From: Dehalococcoidales bacterium
GTDB lineage: Bacteria > Chloroflexota > Dehalococcoidia > Lucifugimonadales > Lucifugimonadaceae
NCBI GenBank assembly: GCA_009937255.1
Contig: JAACCT010000005.1
Coordinates: 1-39,813 of the forward strand
Direction of reading: 5' to 3'
Length of the DNA: 39,813 bases
A program made the position numbers and the translations under genes. This document shows positions 9,620-17,283 of the stretch, piece by piece (position 1 is the stretch's first letter; the number at the start of each line of letters is the position of its first letter). The notes under the pieces are model-generated. The model was not told the DNA's origin. It worked only from the letters and a program-made list of their open reading frames with translations, and did not search any database.

Positions 9620-9631
9620 ATATAAAAATTT

Positions 9632-9678
9632 GTTACATATTTGACACATTTATTTAACAAATGACACATAGATGTAAC
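9632..9678 (+). promoter_or_regulatory. Putative GlnR-like double operator upstream of amt
   Basis: GTTAC-N6-GACAC (9632-9647) is followed by GACAC-N6-GTAAC (9663-9678). The outer halves form the perfect inverted repeat TGTTACAT/ATGTAACA and the inner halves repeat TGACACAT directly at 20-bp spacing. The actinobacterial nitrogen regulator GlnR binds GTnAC-N6-GnAAC-type sites, so spacing and half-sites fit a GlnR/OmpR-family activator (family knowledge). A TATAAA at 9689-9694 could be the -10 element, with no good -35, as expected for activator-dependent promoters. Confidence 0.55.
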
Positions 9679-9744
9679 AGAAAAAAAATATAAACCTCTT
9701 AGTTTAAGGAAATAATATTAAACATTACTTAAAAGGAGGGATTT

Positions 9745-10971
9745 ATGGATTCTGGACATACCGCTTGGATGCTGACTGCGTCAGCTCTAGTATTTTTTAT
9801 GACTCCAGGCTTAGCTTTTTTCTATGGAGGATTAGTAAGAGCTAAGAGTTTAGTAAACACAATTATGCTTAGTTTTCTAACTATAGGAGTAGTAACAATA
9901 GTTTGGACTTTATGGGGTTATAGTCTTGCTTACGGAAACGGAGAATTAATACCTAATTTTATAGGAGATTTTTCTTTATTAGGATTAGTTGGAATAAATA
10001 CATTTGCATCAGAAGGTGAGGCGATTACTCCTTTATATGATGTATTATTTCAAATGATGTTTGCCATTATTACTCCAGCTCTAATAACAGGAGCCTTTGT
10101 TGAGAGATTTAAGTTTACAACATATTTAATCTTTACAGTAATTTGGGTTACTTTAGTTTATGCTCCAGTTGCTCATTGGGTATGGGGTGGAGGATGGATA
10201 GGAGCTGATGGTGCTGGTGCCCTAGATTTTGCTGGAGGAACTGTTATTCATATTAATGCAGGTGCTGCAGCTATAGCAGCAGCTCTTTTAGTAGGTAAAA
10301 GAAGAAATCCTGGACTTCAGCCTAATAATGTACCCTATGTTCTTCTTGGAGCATCGATACTATGGTTTGGATGGTTTGGATTTAATGGAGGATCAGCATT
10401 AGCTGCAGACAGCTATGCTATAAATGCAATGCTTGTAACACAAATCGCTGCCGCAACTGCAGCAACTGTGTGGGGATTAGTTGGTTTATGTAGTACTGGA
10501 AAAATAAGTGGAGTAGGAGTTGCAACAGGAGCTGTAGCTGGGTTAGTTGCAATAACTCCTGCAGCTGGAGCTGTTAATGCCTTAGGAGCTTTAGCAATAG
10601 GATTTGGGGCTGGCTTAATTTGTTATTTTGCAGTTGAACTTCTACACAAAACTAAAATGGATGATGCATTAGATGTTTTTGCTGTTCATGGTGTTGGTGG
10701 TTTATGGGGTTGTATAGCTACAGGAATCTTTGCTATTGAAAGTATTGCTGGAGTTAAAGGTTTGGTTGAAGGTAGTGCATCACAAGTTTGGATTCAGATT
10801 TATACAGCAGGTGGAACATTAATTTATTCTTTTGTTGTTTCTTTTATTATTTTATTTGTTTTAGATAAAATACCAGGCTTGGGTTTAAGAGTTTCAGAAT
10901 CATCTGAAAATCAAGGTCTTGATCTAGCTGAACATGGAGAACAGGCAACAATTGATGATGGAGCAAATTAA
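9745..10971 (+). CDS. amt: Ammonium transporter AmtB
   Basis: 408 aa, about eleven membrane segments. It starts with TAWMLTASALVFFMTPGLAF, the usual Amt opening, followed by FFYGGLVRAKS. The twin pore histidines are visible in GGTVIHINAGAAA and DVFAVHGVGGLWG. It conducts ammonium across the inner membrane as a trimer. A strong Shine-Dalgarno sequence (AAGGAGGG) precedes the ATG. The PII gene follows 31 nt downstream, the standard amt-glnK pair, and paired GlnR-like sites lie upstream, so induction under nitrogen limitation is likely. No N-terminal signal peptide is seen, as in many Gram-positive-type Amt proteins. Confidence 0.97.
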   Translation: MDSGHTAWMLTASALVFFMTPGLAFFYGGLVRAKSLVNTIMLSFLTIGVVTIVWTLWGYSLAYGNGELIPNFIGDFSLLGLVGINTFASEGEAITPLYDVLFQMMFAIITPALITGAFVERFKFTTYLIFTVIWVTLVYAPVAHWVWGGGWIGADGAGALDFAGGTVIHINAGAAAIAAALLVGKRRNPGLQPNNVPYVLLGASILWFGWFGFNGGSALAADSYAINAMLVTQIAAATAATVWGLVGLCSTGKISGVGVATGAVAGLVAITPAAGAVNALGALAIGFGAGLICYFAVELLHKTKMDDALDVFAVHGVGGLWGCIATGIFAIESIAGVKGLVEGSASQVWIQIYTAGGTLIYSFVVSFIILFVLDKIPGLGLRVSESSENQGLDLAEHGEQATIDDGAN

Positions 10972-11002
10972 ATTTTTATAATCTTAAAAAAGGAAGTAAA
11001 AA

Positions 11003-11356
11003 ATGATAAGAATAGATGCAGTAATTCGACCAGAAAGAGTAAATCTTGTTTTGGATGCTATGTCTGAAGCTGGATGTACAGGTTTTACTTATAGCAATGT
11101 TAGTGGAAGAGGAACTCAAGAAGGAGTTGAAGTATTTACAGGAAGAGGAAGTTCTACAGCAAATAGAGTTTCTTTACCTAAAGTTTTAATTACTACTGTG
11201 ACGGAGAAGTCAAAACAACAAAAAGTAATTGACTCAATAATATCTTCTGCTAAAACGAGTGAATCTGGAGATATAGGAGATGGAAAAATTTTCATTTCTG
11301 AAATAACTGAAGTAATACGAGTCAGAACTGGTGAGACAGGGAATAAAGCTATTTAG
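11003..11356 (+). CDS. glnK: PII signal-transduction protein (GlnK/GlnB)
   Basis: 117 aa. It opens MIRIDAVIRPERVNLVLDAM as in PII. The ligand residues Gly37, Gln39 and Lys60 (aligned with Gly37, Gln39 and Lys58 of E. coli GlnB) and the C-terminal GDGKIFISEITEVIRVRTGE block with its lysine and two arginines are all present, so ATP/ADP and 2-oxoglutarate binding should be intact. It likely plugs the adjacent Amt channel. The T-loop (about 37-57) contains no tyrosine, so the uridylylation or adenylylation site at Tyr51 is absent; serines 50 and 51 occupy that region. The loop is also two residues longer than in E. coli GlnB. Strong spacing and Shine-Dalgarno (AAAGGAAG) support co-translation with amt. 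Confidence 0.96.
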   Translation: MIRIDAVIRPERVNLVLDAMSEAGCTGFTYSNVSGRGTQEGVEVFTGRGSSTANRVSLPKVLITTVTEKSKQQKVIDSIISSAKTSESGDIGDGKIFISEITEVIRVRTGETGNKAI

Positions 11357-11364
11357 TTGATAAT

Positions 11365-11396
11365 CTACAGGTATATTTTTTTTAGTATGCCTGTAG
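11365..11396 (+). terminator. Hairpin after amt-glnK, probable terminator
   Basis: CTACAGGTATA (11365-11375) pairs with TATGCCTGTAG (11386-11396) in an 11-bp stem with one G-U pair and a T-rich loop. It is followed by GTTTCTAAAT, a short U-rich tail. It lies 9 nt after the glnK stop and before the tRNA cluster. The tail is weak for an intrinsic terminator, so efficiency is uncertain. Confidence 0.5.
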
Positions 11397-11500
11397 GTTT
11401 CTAAATAATTATTAATAATTATTTTTTATACATACTTTAATAGATAACTTTATTGTCGTGTAATAATATTATTTTGATAGAATTAAATTTCATATAAGTT

Positions 11501-11577
11501 AGGAGCGTAGCTCAGTTGGCTAGAGCGCTGGTCTCCAAAACCAGAGGTCGGGGGTTCGACTCCTCCCGCTCCTGCCA
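11501..11577 (+). tRNA. tRNA-Trp (CCA)
   Basis: Full cloverleaf: acceptor AGGAGCG/CGCTCCT, discriminator G73, encoded CCA, anticodon stem CTGGT/ACCAG with loop CTCCAAA giving anticodon CCA. T loop TTCGACT. It is the first of three tRNAs on this strand. It reads UGG only, so UGA is not assigned to tryptophan by this tRNA. Confidence 0.97.
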
Positions 11578-11581
11578 TAAT

Positions 11582-11667
11582 GCCGGGGTGCTGAAATGGT
11601 AGACAGGCTACGTTGAGGGCGTAGTGTCCTTACGGACGTGGGAGTTCGACTCTCCCCCTCGGCACCA
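11582..11667 (+). tRNA. tRNA-Leu (GAG)
   Basis: 86 nt, class II tRNA. Acceptor GCCGGGG/CCTCGGC with A73 and encoded CCA, D stem CTG/CAG, anticodon stem CTACG/CGTAG with loop TTGAGGG giving GAG. The long variable arm has stem GTCC/GGAC. It starts 4 nt after tRNA-Trp. Acceptor, variable and T arms are nearly identical to the UCA tRNA on the other strand at 15683-15769. Confidence 0.96.
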
Positions 11668-11713
11668 TTATTTTAATTTTTTTTGATAAAATAATTTAAG
11701 TTATACTTTTTTT

Positions 11714-11789
11714 GGCGACGTGGCGAAGTGGCTAACGCAGTGGTTTGCAAAACCTCCATTCATGGGTTCGAATCCCATCGTCGCCTCCA
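11714..11789 (+). tRNA. tRNA-Cys (GCA)
   Basis: 76 nt. Acceptor GGCGACG/CGTCGCC with the cysteine discriminator T73 and encoded CCA, anticodon loop TTGCAAA. The anticodon stem carries one T-T mismatch (second pair) but is otherwise paired. T arm ATGGG/CCCAT with loop TTCGAAT. Confidence 0.93.
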
Positions 11790-11978
11790 AAAATTAGAAA
11801 AAATTTATCTAAAATGTTATATAAAATTTTTATTGATCCTGATTTAATTCTTAATTATTCTAGCTTGTTCTGATATTGATACTACCAGTGATGTTTATAC
11901 TCAAAAAATATTAACATTTCACACAAAGAATAAAAAAATAAAAATAACTGAAGACTTTTCTTAATAAATATTTAGAAT
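11790..11978. other. Intergenic A+T-rich stretch with a lipoprotein-like fragment
   Basis: Gap between tRNA-Cys and the convergent NHL gene. Frame 11848-11964 (+) would read FLIILACSDIDTT and then about 25 residues to TAA, with a lipobox-like ILAC, but it has no start codon in frame (a TAA lies immediately upstream). An ATG at 11814 lies in another frame and meets TGA after 19 codons. This may be the remains of a small lipoprotein gene or chance. No RNA gene recognised. Confidence 0.3.
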
Positions 11979-12992
11979 TTATATTTTTTGAACTTTATTA
12001 AAGACTTGAATCCTGTGCCTACTACTATCAACAATGAGTAATTTTTCTTTATGAAAAGACAGGGAAGTGGGACACCAAAAAAGCTTTTCTACATGTGAAG
12101 ATTCAGTAAAAGGATCATCTTCAAAGCTTTCTAATTCAAAAACTAGATTCGCTTTTAATCTAGCTTCTTTTTCTTGTACATTAGTATCTAAAAAATCTTG
12201 AGCCCATTTAGATAAAGTTGCTTCTCCTCTGTTAGAGCACAAAAAATTTCCTTTATTATCAAAAACCTTTAATTTATGATTACCCCAATCAGAAATATAT
12301 ATATAACCTAAATCATCAATAGCACAAGACGATGGATGAAGAAGATTTTTCTCGTTATTTCCCTTTGCTCCTATGGTCCTGATAAATTCACCACTTGTTG
12401 AAAATTCTTGTATTCTATGATTACCCCAATCAGAAATATATAAACTATCATCTGAATGATGAGTTATTCCCCAAGGTAAATTTAATTTACCTTCTGATTC
12501 TCCCTCAGAGGAAAATTGACGAATATAATTTCCATCTTCATCAAATACTTGAATCCTCCCATTTTTATGATCAACTACGTATAATTGGTTATTATCATCA
12601 AAAACCAAACCATTGGGGCCATCAAATTCACCTTCAGAATTTCCGAATTTTCCAAAAGAAGAAATCAAATCACCCTCAGTACTCATTATTGTTATTTTAT
12701 TTAAGTATTCATCAGAGACATAAATTTTATCTTTATTACTAATTGCAATCGAAGATGGCCATATAAATTGTCCGTCTTTATCTCCAAAAGAAGCAAAAGT
12801 TCCATAATATTCTTCTTCCATGTCCATCACAGTAATCCTTGCTCCTCTAGGATCATAATCATGACCTCTACCCAGAACATATATCCTATCATTACTGTCA
12901 AAAGCTAAATCAAAAGGATAATAGAAACCTCTACCTTGCATGGCAGCTAGTCCCATTGTTTTTTTTGTTTTAATTTCAAATGAAGTGGTCAT
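11979..12992 (-). CDS. NHL-repeat beta-propeller protein
   Basis: 337 aa from the ATG at 12992, which directly follows the upstream stop (TAA, T, ATG); a longer start inside the upstream gene is less likely. It has about five to six NHL repeats with the recurring pattern P-x-G/S-(I/L)-x3-(D/N)-x4-(L/I)-Y-(V/I)-x-D-x2-N-x-(R/K)-(I/L)-x2-F, for example ISDWGNHRIQEFSTSGEFIR and ISDWGNHKLKVFDNKGNF. Such propellers bind ligands or proteins; no catalytic residues are evident. No signal peptide is seen. It is the last gene of a three-gene minus-strand set with DUF1800 and DUF1501 genes, so a shared role is likely, but unknown. Confidence 0.85.
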   Translation of the reverse strand: MTTSFEIKTKKTMGLAAMQGRGFYYPFDLAFDSNDRIYVLGRGHDYDPRGARITVMDMEEEYYGTFASFGDKDGQFIWPSSIAISNKDKIYVSDEYLNKITIMSTEGDLISSFGKFGNSEGEFDGPNGLVFDDNNQLYVVDHKNGRIQVFDEDGNYIRQFSSEGESEGKLNLPWGITHHSDDSLYISDWGNHRIQEFSTSGEFIRTIGAKGNNEKNLLHPSSCAIDDLGYIYISDWGNHKLKVFDNKGNFLCSNRGEATLSKWAQDFLDTNVQEKEARLKANLVFELESFEDDPFTESSHVEKLFWCPTSLSFHKEKLLIVDSSRHRIQVFNKVQKI

Positions 12993-12993
12993 A

Positions 12994-14415
12994 TTATGCT
13001 CTCTGAAACTCAGGCATTGCACCTATTAATTGTAATAATTCTGACATGTTCTCATCATTTAATGATTCTAAAGAATTAATTTTTGAATCAATAAAATCTT
13101 TAAGAGTATCTTTAGTTGTTTTTGAAATAATAATTGAACCTAATTCTTCTAAAATATTTTCTATCAAAAAATCAGTAGAATCTTGATTTGAAATATTTGA
13201 TTTAACATTATCTATTATTTTTCTTATACCAGAATTATTAACATTTCCTAATTTTGAAGAAGAAAAATTAACTCTTTCAACTACAGTTCCTGAGTCTAAC
13301 CACTCTGTACCCCAGTGCCATCCTTCAACAGATGGAGGATTCATTGCATGTTGACCCATAAAAGAAGTATGTGAATTAGCTGAAGATTGTTGTTTGTCTG
13401 GTCTTTCAAATTCTTTAGTTATACGTAATGTACCAGCGACTAACTCTATTGGACTCTTGACCCTTTTATTCCATACTTTCTCAGATTTAAAAAATTCAGA
13501 TTTAAACAAAAATCTCAACATTTCTTTAATGTTATATCCTGTGTCAAAATATACTTCAGATAATAACTCTATAGCTTGAGGATTATTTGGTTCTTTATAA
13601 GGCCATTCAGGCACCGGAGGCTCATCCTCTACAAAAAAGCTATACATATGCCTTGATATAAATTTTGCCGTTGCTTTTTGTTTACATATGATATCAATTA
13701 TGTCTTCACCATTGAAAAACCCTTTTTCTCCTAGGAATATTTTTTCATCTCCATCATGATCATCTTCTTTATACTCAAAATGCATTGCTAATCTACCATA
13801 TGGCCAAACAGAATCTCTTTGTGATTTTGTAGTCATATAGTCTTTATTTGCAATAGTCCATCCTGTAAAAGCTCTTGATGCTTCCTTAATATCTTTCTCA
13901 GTATAATTACCTGTTCCCATAGAAAATAATTCTAGTAATTCTCTTCCATAATTTTCGTTTACTGCTCCCTTATGACTTTCACAATTATCAAGCCAAATGA
14001 TCATTGCAGGATCTTTAGATAATTGAATAAGTAAATCTCTATAATTACCTAGCCCAAATTTTGAGAACATTTTTATTTGGTCGTGCAGTACAATTCCATT
14101 AGCTAATTTAGCGTATCCTGTAGCAAAAATACCATGCCAAAAAAGAGAAATTTTTTCCTTAAATGGAGAGTCACTCCAAATCATCTTATAAAGCCAAGAT
14201 GCACCATTAGATGTATTTCCCATAGGTGATCCATAATCTGGTTGATATCTATTTATCAAATGCTTTGAAATCTCATAATTAGGTTCTGAATCTATAATAA
14301 GATCTACTTGATTATCGTAACCATTTTTTACATATTTTTCTAATTCATCCTTGCTAGAACCAAATCCTACTCTTCTCATTAAATGAGCCATAAGCATTAC
14401 ATCTTTATTTGACAT
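12994..14415 (-). CDS. DUF1800 domain protein
   Basis: 473 aa covering the whole family. It opens with AHLMRRVGFGSSKDELEKYV (usual form AHLLRRAGFGAT), then has the conserved block NYGRELLELFSMGTGNYTEK near residues 158-177 and SRAFTGWTI, and a later FLGEKGFFNGEDIIDIICKQ segment with PPSVEGWHWGTEW near the C-terminus. DUF1800 proteins are almost always encoded beside DUF1501 proteins, as here (3 nt apart), but their biochemical function is not established. It lacks a signal peptide. The stop is adjacent to the start of the NHL gene, which implies translational coupling. Confidence 0.92.
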   Translation of the reverse strand: MSNKDVMLMAHLMRRVGFGSSKDELEKYVKNGYDNQVDLIIDSEPNYEISKHLINRYQPDYGSPMGNTSNGASWLYKMIWSDSPFKEKISLFWHGIFATGYAKLANGIVLHDQIKMFSKFGLGNYRDLLIQLSKDPAMIIWLDNCESHKGAVNENYGRELLELFSMGTGNYTEKDIKEASRAFTGWTIANKDYMTTKSQRDSVWPYGRLAMHFEYKEDDHDGDEKIFLGEKGFFNGEDIIDIICKQKATAKFISRHMYSFFVEDEPPVPEWPYKEPNNPQAIELLSEVYFDTGYNIKEMLRFLFKSEFFKSEKVWNKRVKSPIELVAGTLRITKEFERPDKQQSSANSHTSFMGQHAMNPPSVEGWHWGTEWLDSGTVVERVNFSSSKLGNVNNSGIRKIIDNVKSNISNQDSTDFLIENILEELGSIIISKTTKDTLKDFIDSKINSLESLNDENMSELLQLIGAMPEFQRA

Positions 14416-14418
14416 ATA

Positions 14419-15576
14419 TTATGTTCCTTTTTTTATAAAATTAAATTTCTCGTAGTTTTTTCCTAGTATTGGGACTGAATCTATACCCATCCAGTTATCT
14501 AATAGGGTTGCATAAGTAGATCTGAAGTCATTATTATATTTCATATCTCCTTCTATTTGTTCAGAAAGTTCTAAAGAAGGCTGCTCTCCATAGAATCCAC
14601 CATTAACAGATCCCCCTAAAACAAAGGCAACTCCTCCTGAACCATGATCCGTTCCTGATCCGTTATCTTCAATTCTTCTACCAAATTCAGAAAAAAGTAA
14701 AACAGTAACATCATCTTCTTTATCATGTTCTTTTAAATCTTCATAAAAATCACCTAATGCATCAGAAAGATCTTTCCAAAGTTTTGCATGATTAAATAAT
14801 TCTCCTGCATGTGTATCAAAACTTCCATGCTGAGCATAATAAATTTTTGTTCCGACATCAGCAAAAATTACTTTGGCAATATCTTTTAAGTTATTAGAAA
14901 TAGGGTTATCTGCATATTCAATAGATGATGAATATTTCGAGTTAGCTCCACTTAAAATATCAGCTCCGTTCATTGCACTTACACCATTTTCTCCAAGTGC
15001 TTCTAAAATTGCATCACGTCCTTGATTTGGACCATACATTCTAGAAAAATAACTTAACGCATCGTGTCTTTGTGATTTCCCTTTAATATCAGGCATTAAT
15101 CCATATGTTTCTAAATCTCCTACTGAAGCAACTGGAACATCTTTACAAACTAAAGCTCTTGGCAAACCTCTACCAAAATTAACTGCAGTTACAACATTAT
15201 TATGACTTGGATCAATTTCTCTAATAGTTCTTCCTAACCATCCATCAGGAGCTATACTTTCTGATTCAGCTGTATGCCATATGTCCATTGAACGAAAGTG
15301 TGATCGATTTGGTACAGGGTATCCAATGCCATTAATTACTGCAACCTTATTTTGATCCCATAAATTTTTAATAGCCCCCATTTCAGGATGAAATCCTAAA
15401 GAACCATCTATATCTAAAATTTCTTTTTCAGTAAGATGTATTGCAGATCTAGAATCATGGTAAATACCATTATTGTAAGGAACGATGGTATTCATAGCAT
15501 CATTACCACCAGAAAGTTGTATTACTACCAATGATTTATCTTTTTTATCTTTCAACAATTCCTCCAACCAGTACAT
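14419..15576 (-). CDS. DUF1501 domain protein (sulfatase-like alkaline phosphatase fold)
   Basis: 385 aa. Family landmarks: VVIQLSGGNDAMNTIVPYNN near 17-36, SLGFHPEMGAIKNLWDQNKV, NRSHFRSMDIWHTAES, and FSEFGRRIEDNGSGTDHGSG with HGS and TDHG metal-site-like residues near the C-terminus. DUF1501 belongs to the alkaline-phosphatase-like superfamily; its substrate is unknown. Most relatives carry a twin-arginine export signal, but here the protein begins directly before the conserved domain, so it appears cytoplasmic or the export signal has been lost. It is the first gene of the DUF1501-DUF1800-NHL set, 106 nt downstream of the UCA tRNA on the same strand. Confidence 0.92.
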   Translation of the reverse strand: MYWLEELLKDKKDKSLVVIQLSGGNDAMNTIVPYNNGIYHDSRSAIHLTEKEILDIDGSLGFHPEMGAIKNLWDQNKVAVINGIGYPVPNRSHFRSMDIWHTAESESIAPDGWLGRTIREIDPSHNNVVTAVNFGRGLPRALVCKDVPVASVGDLETYGLMPDIKGKSQRHDALSYFSRMYGPNQGRDAILEALGENGVSAMNGADILSGANSKYSSSIEYADNPISNNLKDIAKVIFADVGTKIYYAQHGSFDTHAGELFNHAKLWKDLSDALGDFYEDLKEHDKEDDVTVLLFSEFGRRIEDNGSGTDHGSGGVAFVLGGSVNGGFYGEQPSLELSEQIEGDMKYNNDFRSTYATLLDNWMGIDSVPILGKNYEKFNFIKKGT

Positions 15577-15682
15577 CTTATTTAAAACTAAATGATAAAT
15601 AAAATTATGATGTTTTACTGTAAATAATAGCTATTTTTAAGAATTTATAGAGCTAATTTTTTAATATTTAAAATAAATCATA

Positions 15683-15769
15683 TGGTGCCGAGGGGGAGAC
15701 TCGAACTCCCACGTCCTTTTGGGACAACAGATTTGAAGTCTGGCGCGTCTACCATTCCGCCACCCCGGC
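15683..15769 (-). tRNA. Leucine-type tRNA with UCA anticodon (predicted UGA reader)
   Basis: 87 nt class II tRNA. Acceptor GCCGGGG/CCTCGGC (one G-U), A73, encoded CCA, D stem GCG/CGC, T arm GGGAG/CTCCC with loop TTCGAGT, long variable arm with stem GTCC/GGAC. The anticodon stem pairs CAGA/TCTG (the outermost pair is a C-U mismatch) around the seven-base loop CTTCAAA, so positions 34-36 are TCA. Shifting the loop by one base to read CAA breaks the stem. Acceptor, variable and T arms match the tRNA-Leu(GAG) at 11582 almost exactly. A canonical tRNA-Sec would have an 8-bp acceptor, 6-bp D stem and G73, none of which is seen. Known bacterial LeuRS reads A73 and the tRNA body, not the anticodon, so leucine charging is predicted. 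Confidence 0.88.
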
Positions 15770-15856
15770 ATATTGAGGATTATCTATTTATTATACTGAA
15801 ACATAGACTTACTAAACGTTGAAATAATAATAATTTTTATTTTTATAAAATTAATA

Positions 15857-17266
15857 TTATGAATAATCATGAAAAAACTTTTGACTTAAATTATTTATTT
15901 TTTCTAATTCGTCTTTAGACTTTGCTTCGTTATATATTCTAATCAGAGGTTCTGTACCCGATAATCTAGTTAATATCCAAGAACCATTATCAAAGAAAAG
16001 TTTTTTCCCATCACTTTTATCAATTTTAATAATTTTTGAGTAATTAGAAAAAAAGACTTCCATATTTTTTATTTTTTCTTCTATTGATATTTTATTTGAT
16101 AGTGAAAAATTAATATCAATTCTATTGAAAAATCTTTTATTATGTTTTTGATAAATTTTATCTAATAGAATTTTAGGAGAATTTTTATTTAAAACCATAC
16201 ATTCTAGGTATAATAATGCTGATAGAACCCCATCTTTGTCAGCAACATGATTAGATAAAGAATATCCACCACTTTCTTCACCTGCAAAAATTACTTCATT
16301 ATTTTCTAAAAGAGGTGCTAAATATTTGAATCCTACTTTTGTACGAATAAGTTTTGATTTATATTCTTTACACACATCATCTATTATTGATGACATAGAA
16401 ATGGTAGTTGCTATTGATTTACCTTTGTTTTTATAGAGAATATGGTTACTTAATATTGCAAAAACTTCCGATGCTGTTTGAATACTTCCTTTTTCATCAA
16501 TTATTCCGAGTCTGTCACCATCTCCATCAAAAGCAATTCCTATGGATCTTTTATTATTCTTTATATCTTTTATTAATATTCCTAGATTTTTTTCTATAGG
16601 TTCTGGCTGAATCATACCTGGGAATTCTGGATCATATTTTTTTCTAATATTATTAATTTTTTTTCCTTCTAATATTTTTTCTAATAATCCAGATGAAGCT
16701 CCATGCATGTAATCAGCTGAAATGTTAATATCTGAATTTATTATTTTTTGAATATCAATAATTCGTTTAATAGAATTAATATATTCATTATTAATATCTA
16801 AATAATCTATATTAGTTTGTGAGTTATATTTTATAGATGTATTACTTTTTTCATAGAATCTTACTCTCTCTTCAATTTTTTCTATTTCATAATTATTAAA
16901 CCCTGTACCATTTTCTGACCTAACTTTAAAACCGTTCCATTCTTTTGAATTATGTGAAGCAGTTATTATCACTCCACCTATAATTGAAGAATTTTTTATA
17001 TAGTGGCTACAGACAGGTGTTGCTGTAGGATTGAGAGTAACTTTGACTTCTATATTATTTGATATTAATATTTTAGCTGAAATTAGAGCAAATTTTAATG
17101 AATCTTGCCTGGTATCATATCCAACTAGAATTGTTTTTTTATCAGGGTATTTTGAGTTAATATAATCTGAAAATGACTGAGCACATATCATTATATTTTC
17201 AGGAGAAAGTCCAGTTTTTGGAGTTGCTCTCCAACCGTCAGTTCCAAATTTTATTATATTTTTCAT
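15857..17266 (-). CDS. Phosphohexomutase (phosphoglucomutase/phosphomannomutase family)
   Basis: 469 aa with the four-domain alpha-D-phosphohexomutase layout. FGTDGWRA is at 7-14, the phosphoserine loop TASHNS with Ser104, the Mg site DGDGD at 247-251, the sugar-specificity loop GEESGGYS near 325, and the C-terminal phosphate-binding RLSGTEPLIRIY near 437-448. It interconverts hexose 1- and 6-phosphates; glucose versus mannose cannot be decided from sequence. The GEESGG loop is shared by both types. It could supply GDP-mannose for the PimA-like enzyme or glucose phosphates for inositol synthesis (inference). It lies 17 nt after metK, likely on the same transcript. Confidence 0.9.
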   Translation of the reverse strand: MKNIIKFGTDGWRATPKTGLSPENIMICAQSFSDYINSKYPDKKTILVGYDTRQDSLKFALISAKILISNNIEVKVTLNPTATPVCSHYIKNSSIIGGVIITASHNSKEWNGFKVRSENGTGFNNYEIEKIEERVRFYEKSNTSIKYNSQTNIDYLDINNEYINSIKRIIDIQKIINSDINISADYMHGASSGLLEKILEGKKINNIRKKYDPEFPGMIQPEPIEKNLGILIKDIKNNKRSIGIAFDGDGDRLGIIDEKGSIQTASEVFAILSNHILYKNKGKSIATTISMSSIIDDVCKEYKSKLIRTKVGFKYLAPLLENNEVIFAGEESGGYSLSNHVADKDGVLSALLYLECMVLNKNSPKILLDKIYQKHNKRFFNRIDINFSLSNKISIEEKIKNMEVFFSNYSKIIKIDKSDGKKLFFDNGSWILTRLSGTEPLIRIYNEAKSKDELEKINNLSQKFFHDYS

Positions 17267-17283
17267 CTAAAATGATTTATAAA

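Noticed and set aside
11501-11577. UGA reassigned to tryptophan, as in some A+T-rich genomes
   Set aside because: The tRNA-Trp here has anticodon CCA, an RF2-like gene is present, and three intact genes end at UGA at their expected C-termini.
11814-11964. Small lipoprotein gene (ILAC lipobox) or a frame interrupted by three UGA codons
   Set aside because: The lipobox frame has no start codon and a stop directly upstream; the ATG frame contains UGA three times but the implied peptide has no recognisable features. More likely a decayed remnant or chance.
12395-12742. 115-codon open frame on the plus strand
   Set aside because: Antisense to the NHL-repeat gene; its repeated His/Tyr-rich peptides simply mirror the repeats of the real gene.
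15683-15769. Canonical selenocysteine tRNA (selC)
   Set aside because: The anticodon loop matches tRNA-Sec, but the acceptor stem is 7 bp, the D stem 3 bp, position 73 is A, and the body follows tRNA-Leu. No selA, selB, selD or UGA-interrupted conserved gene is in the window.
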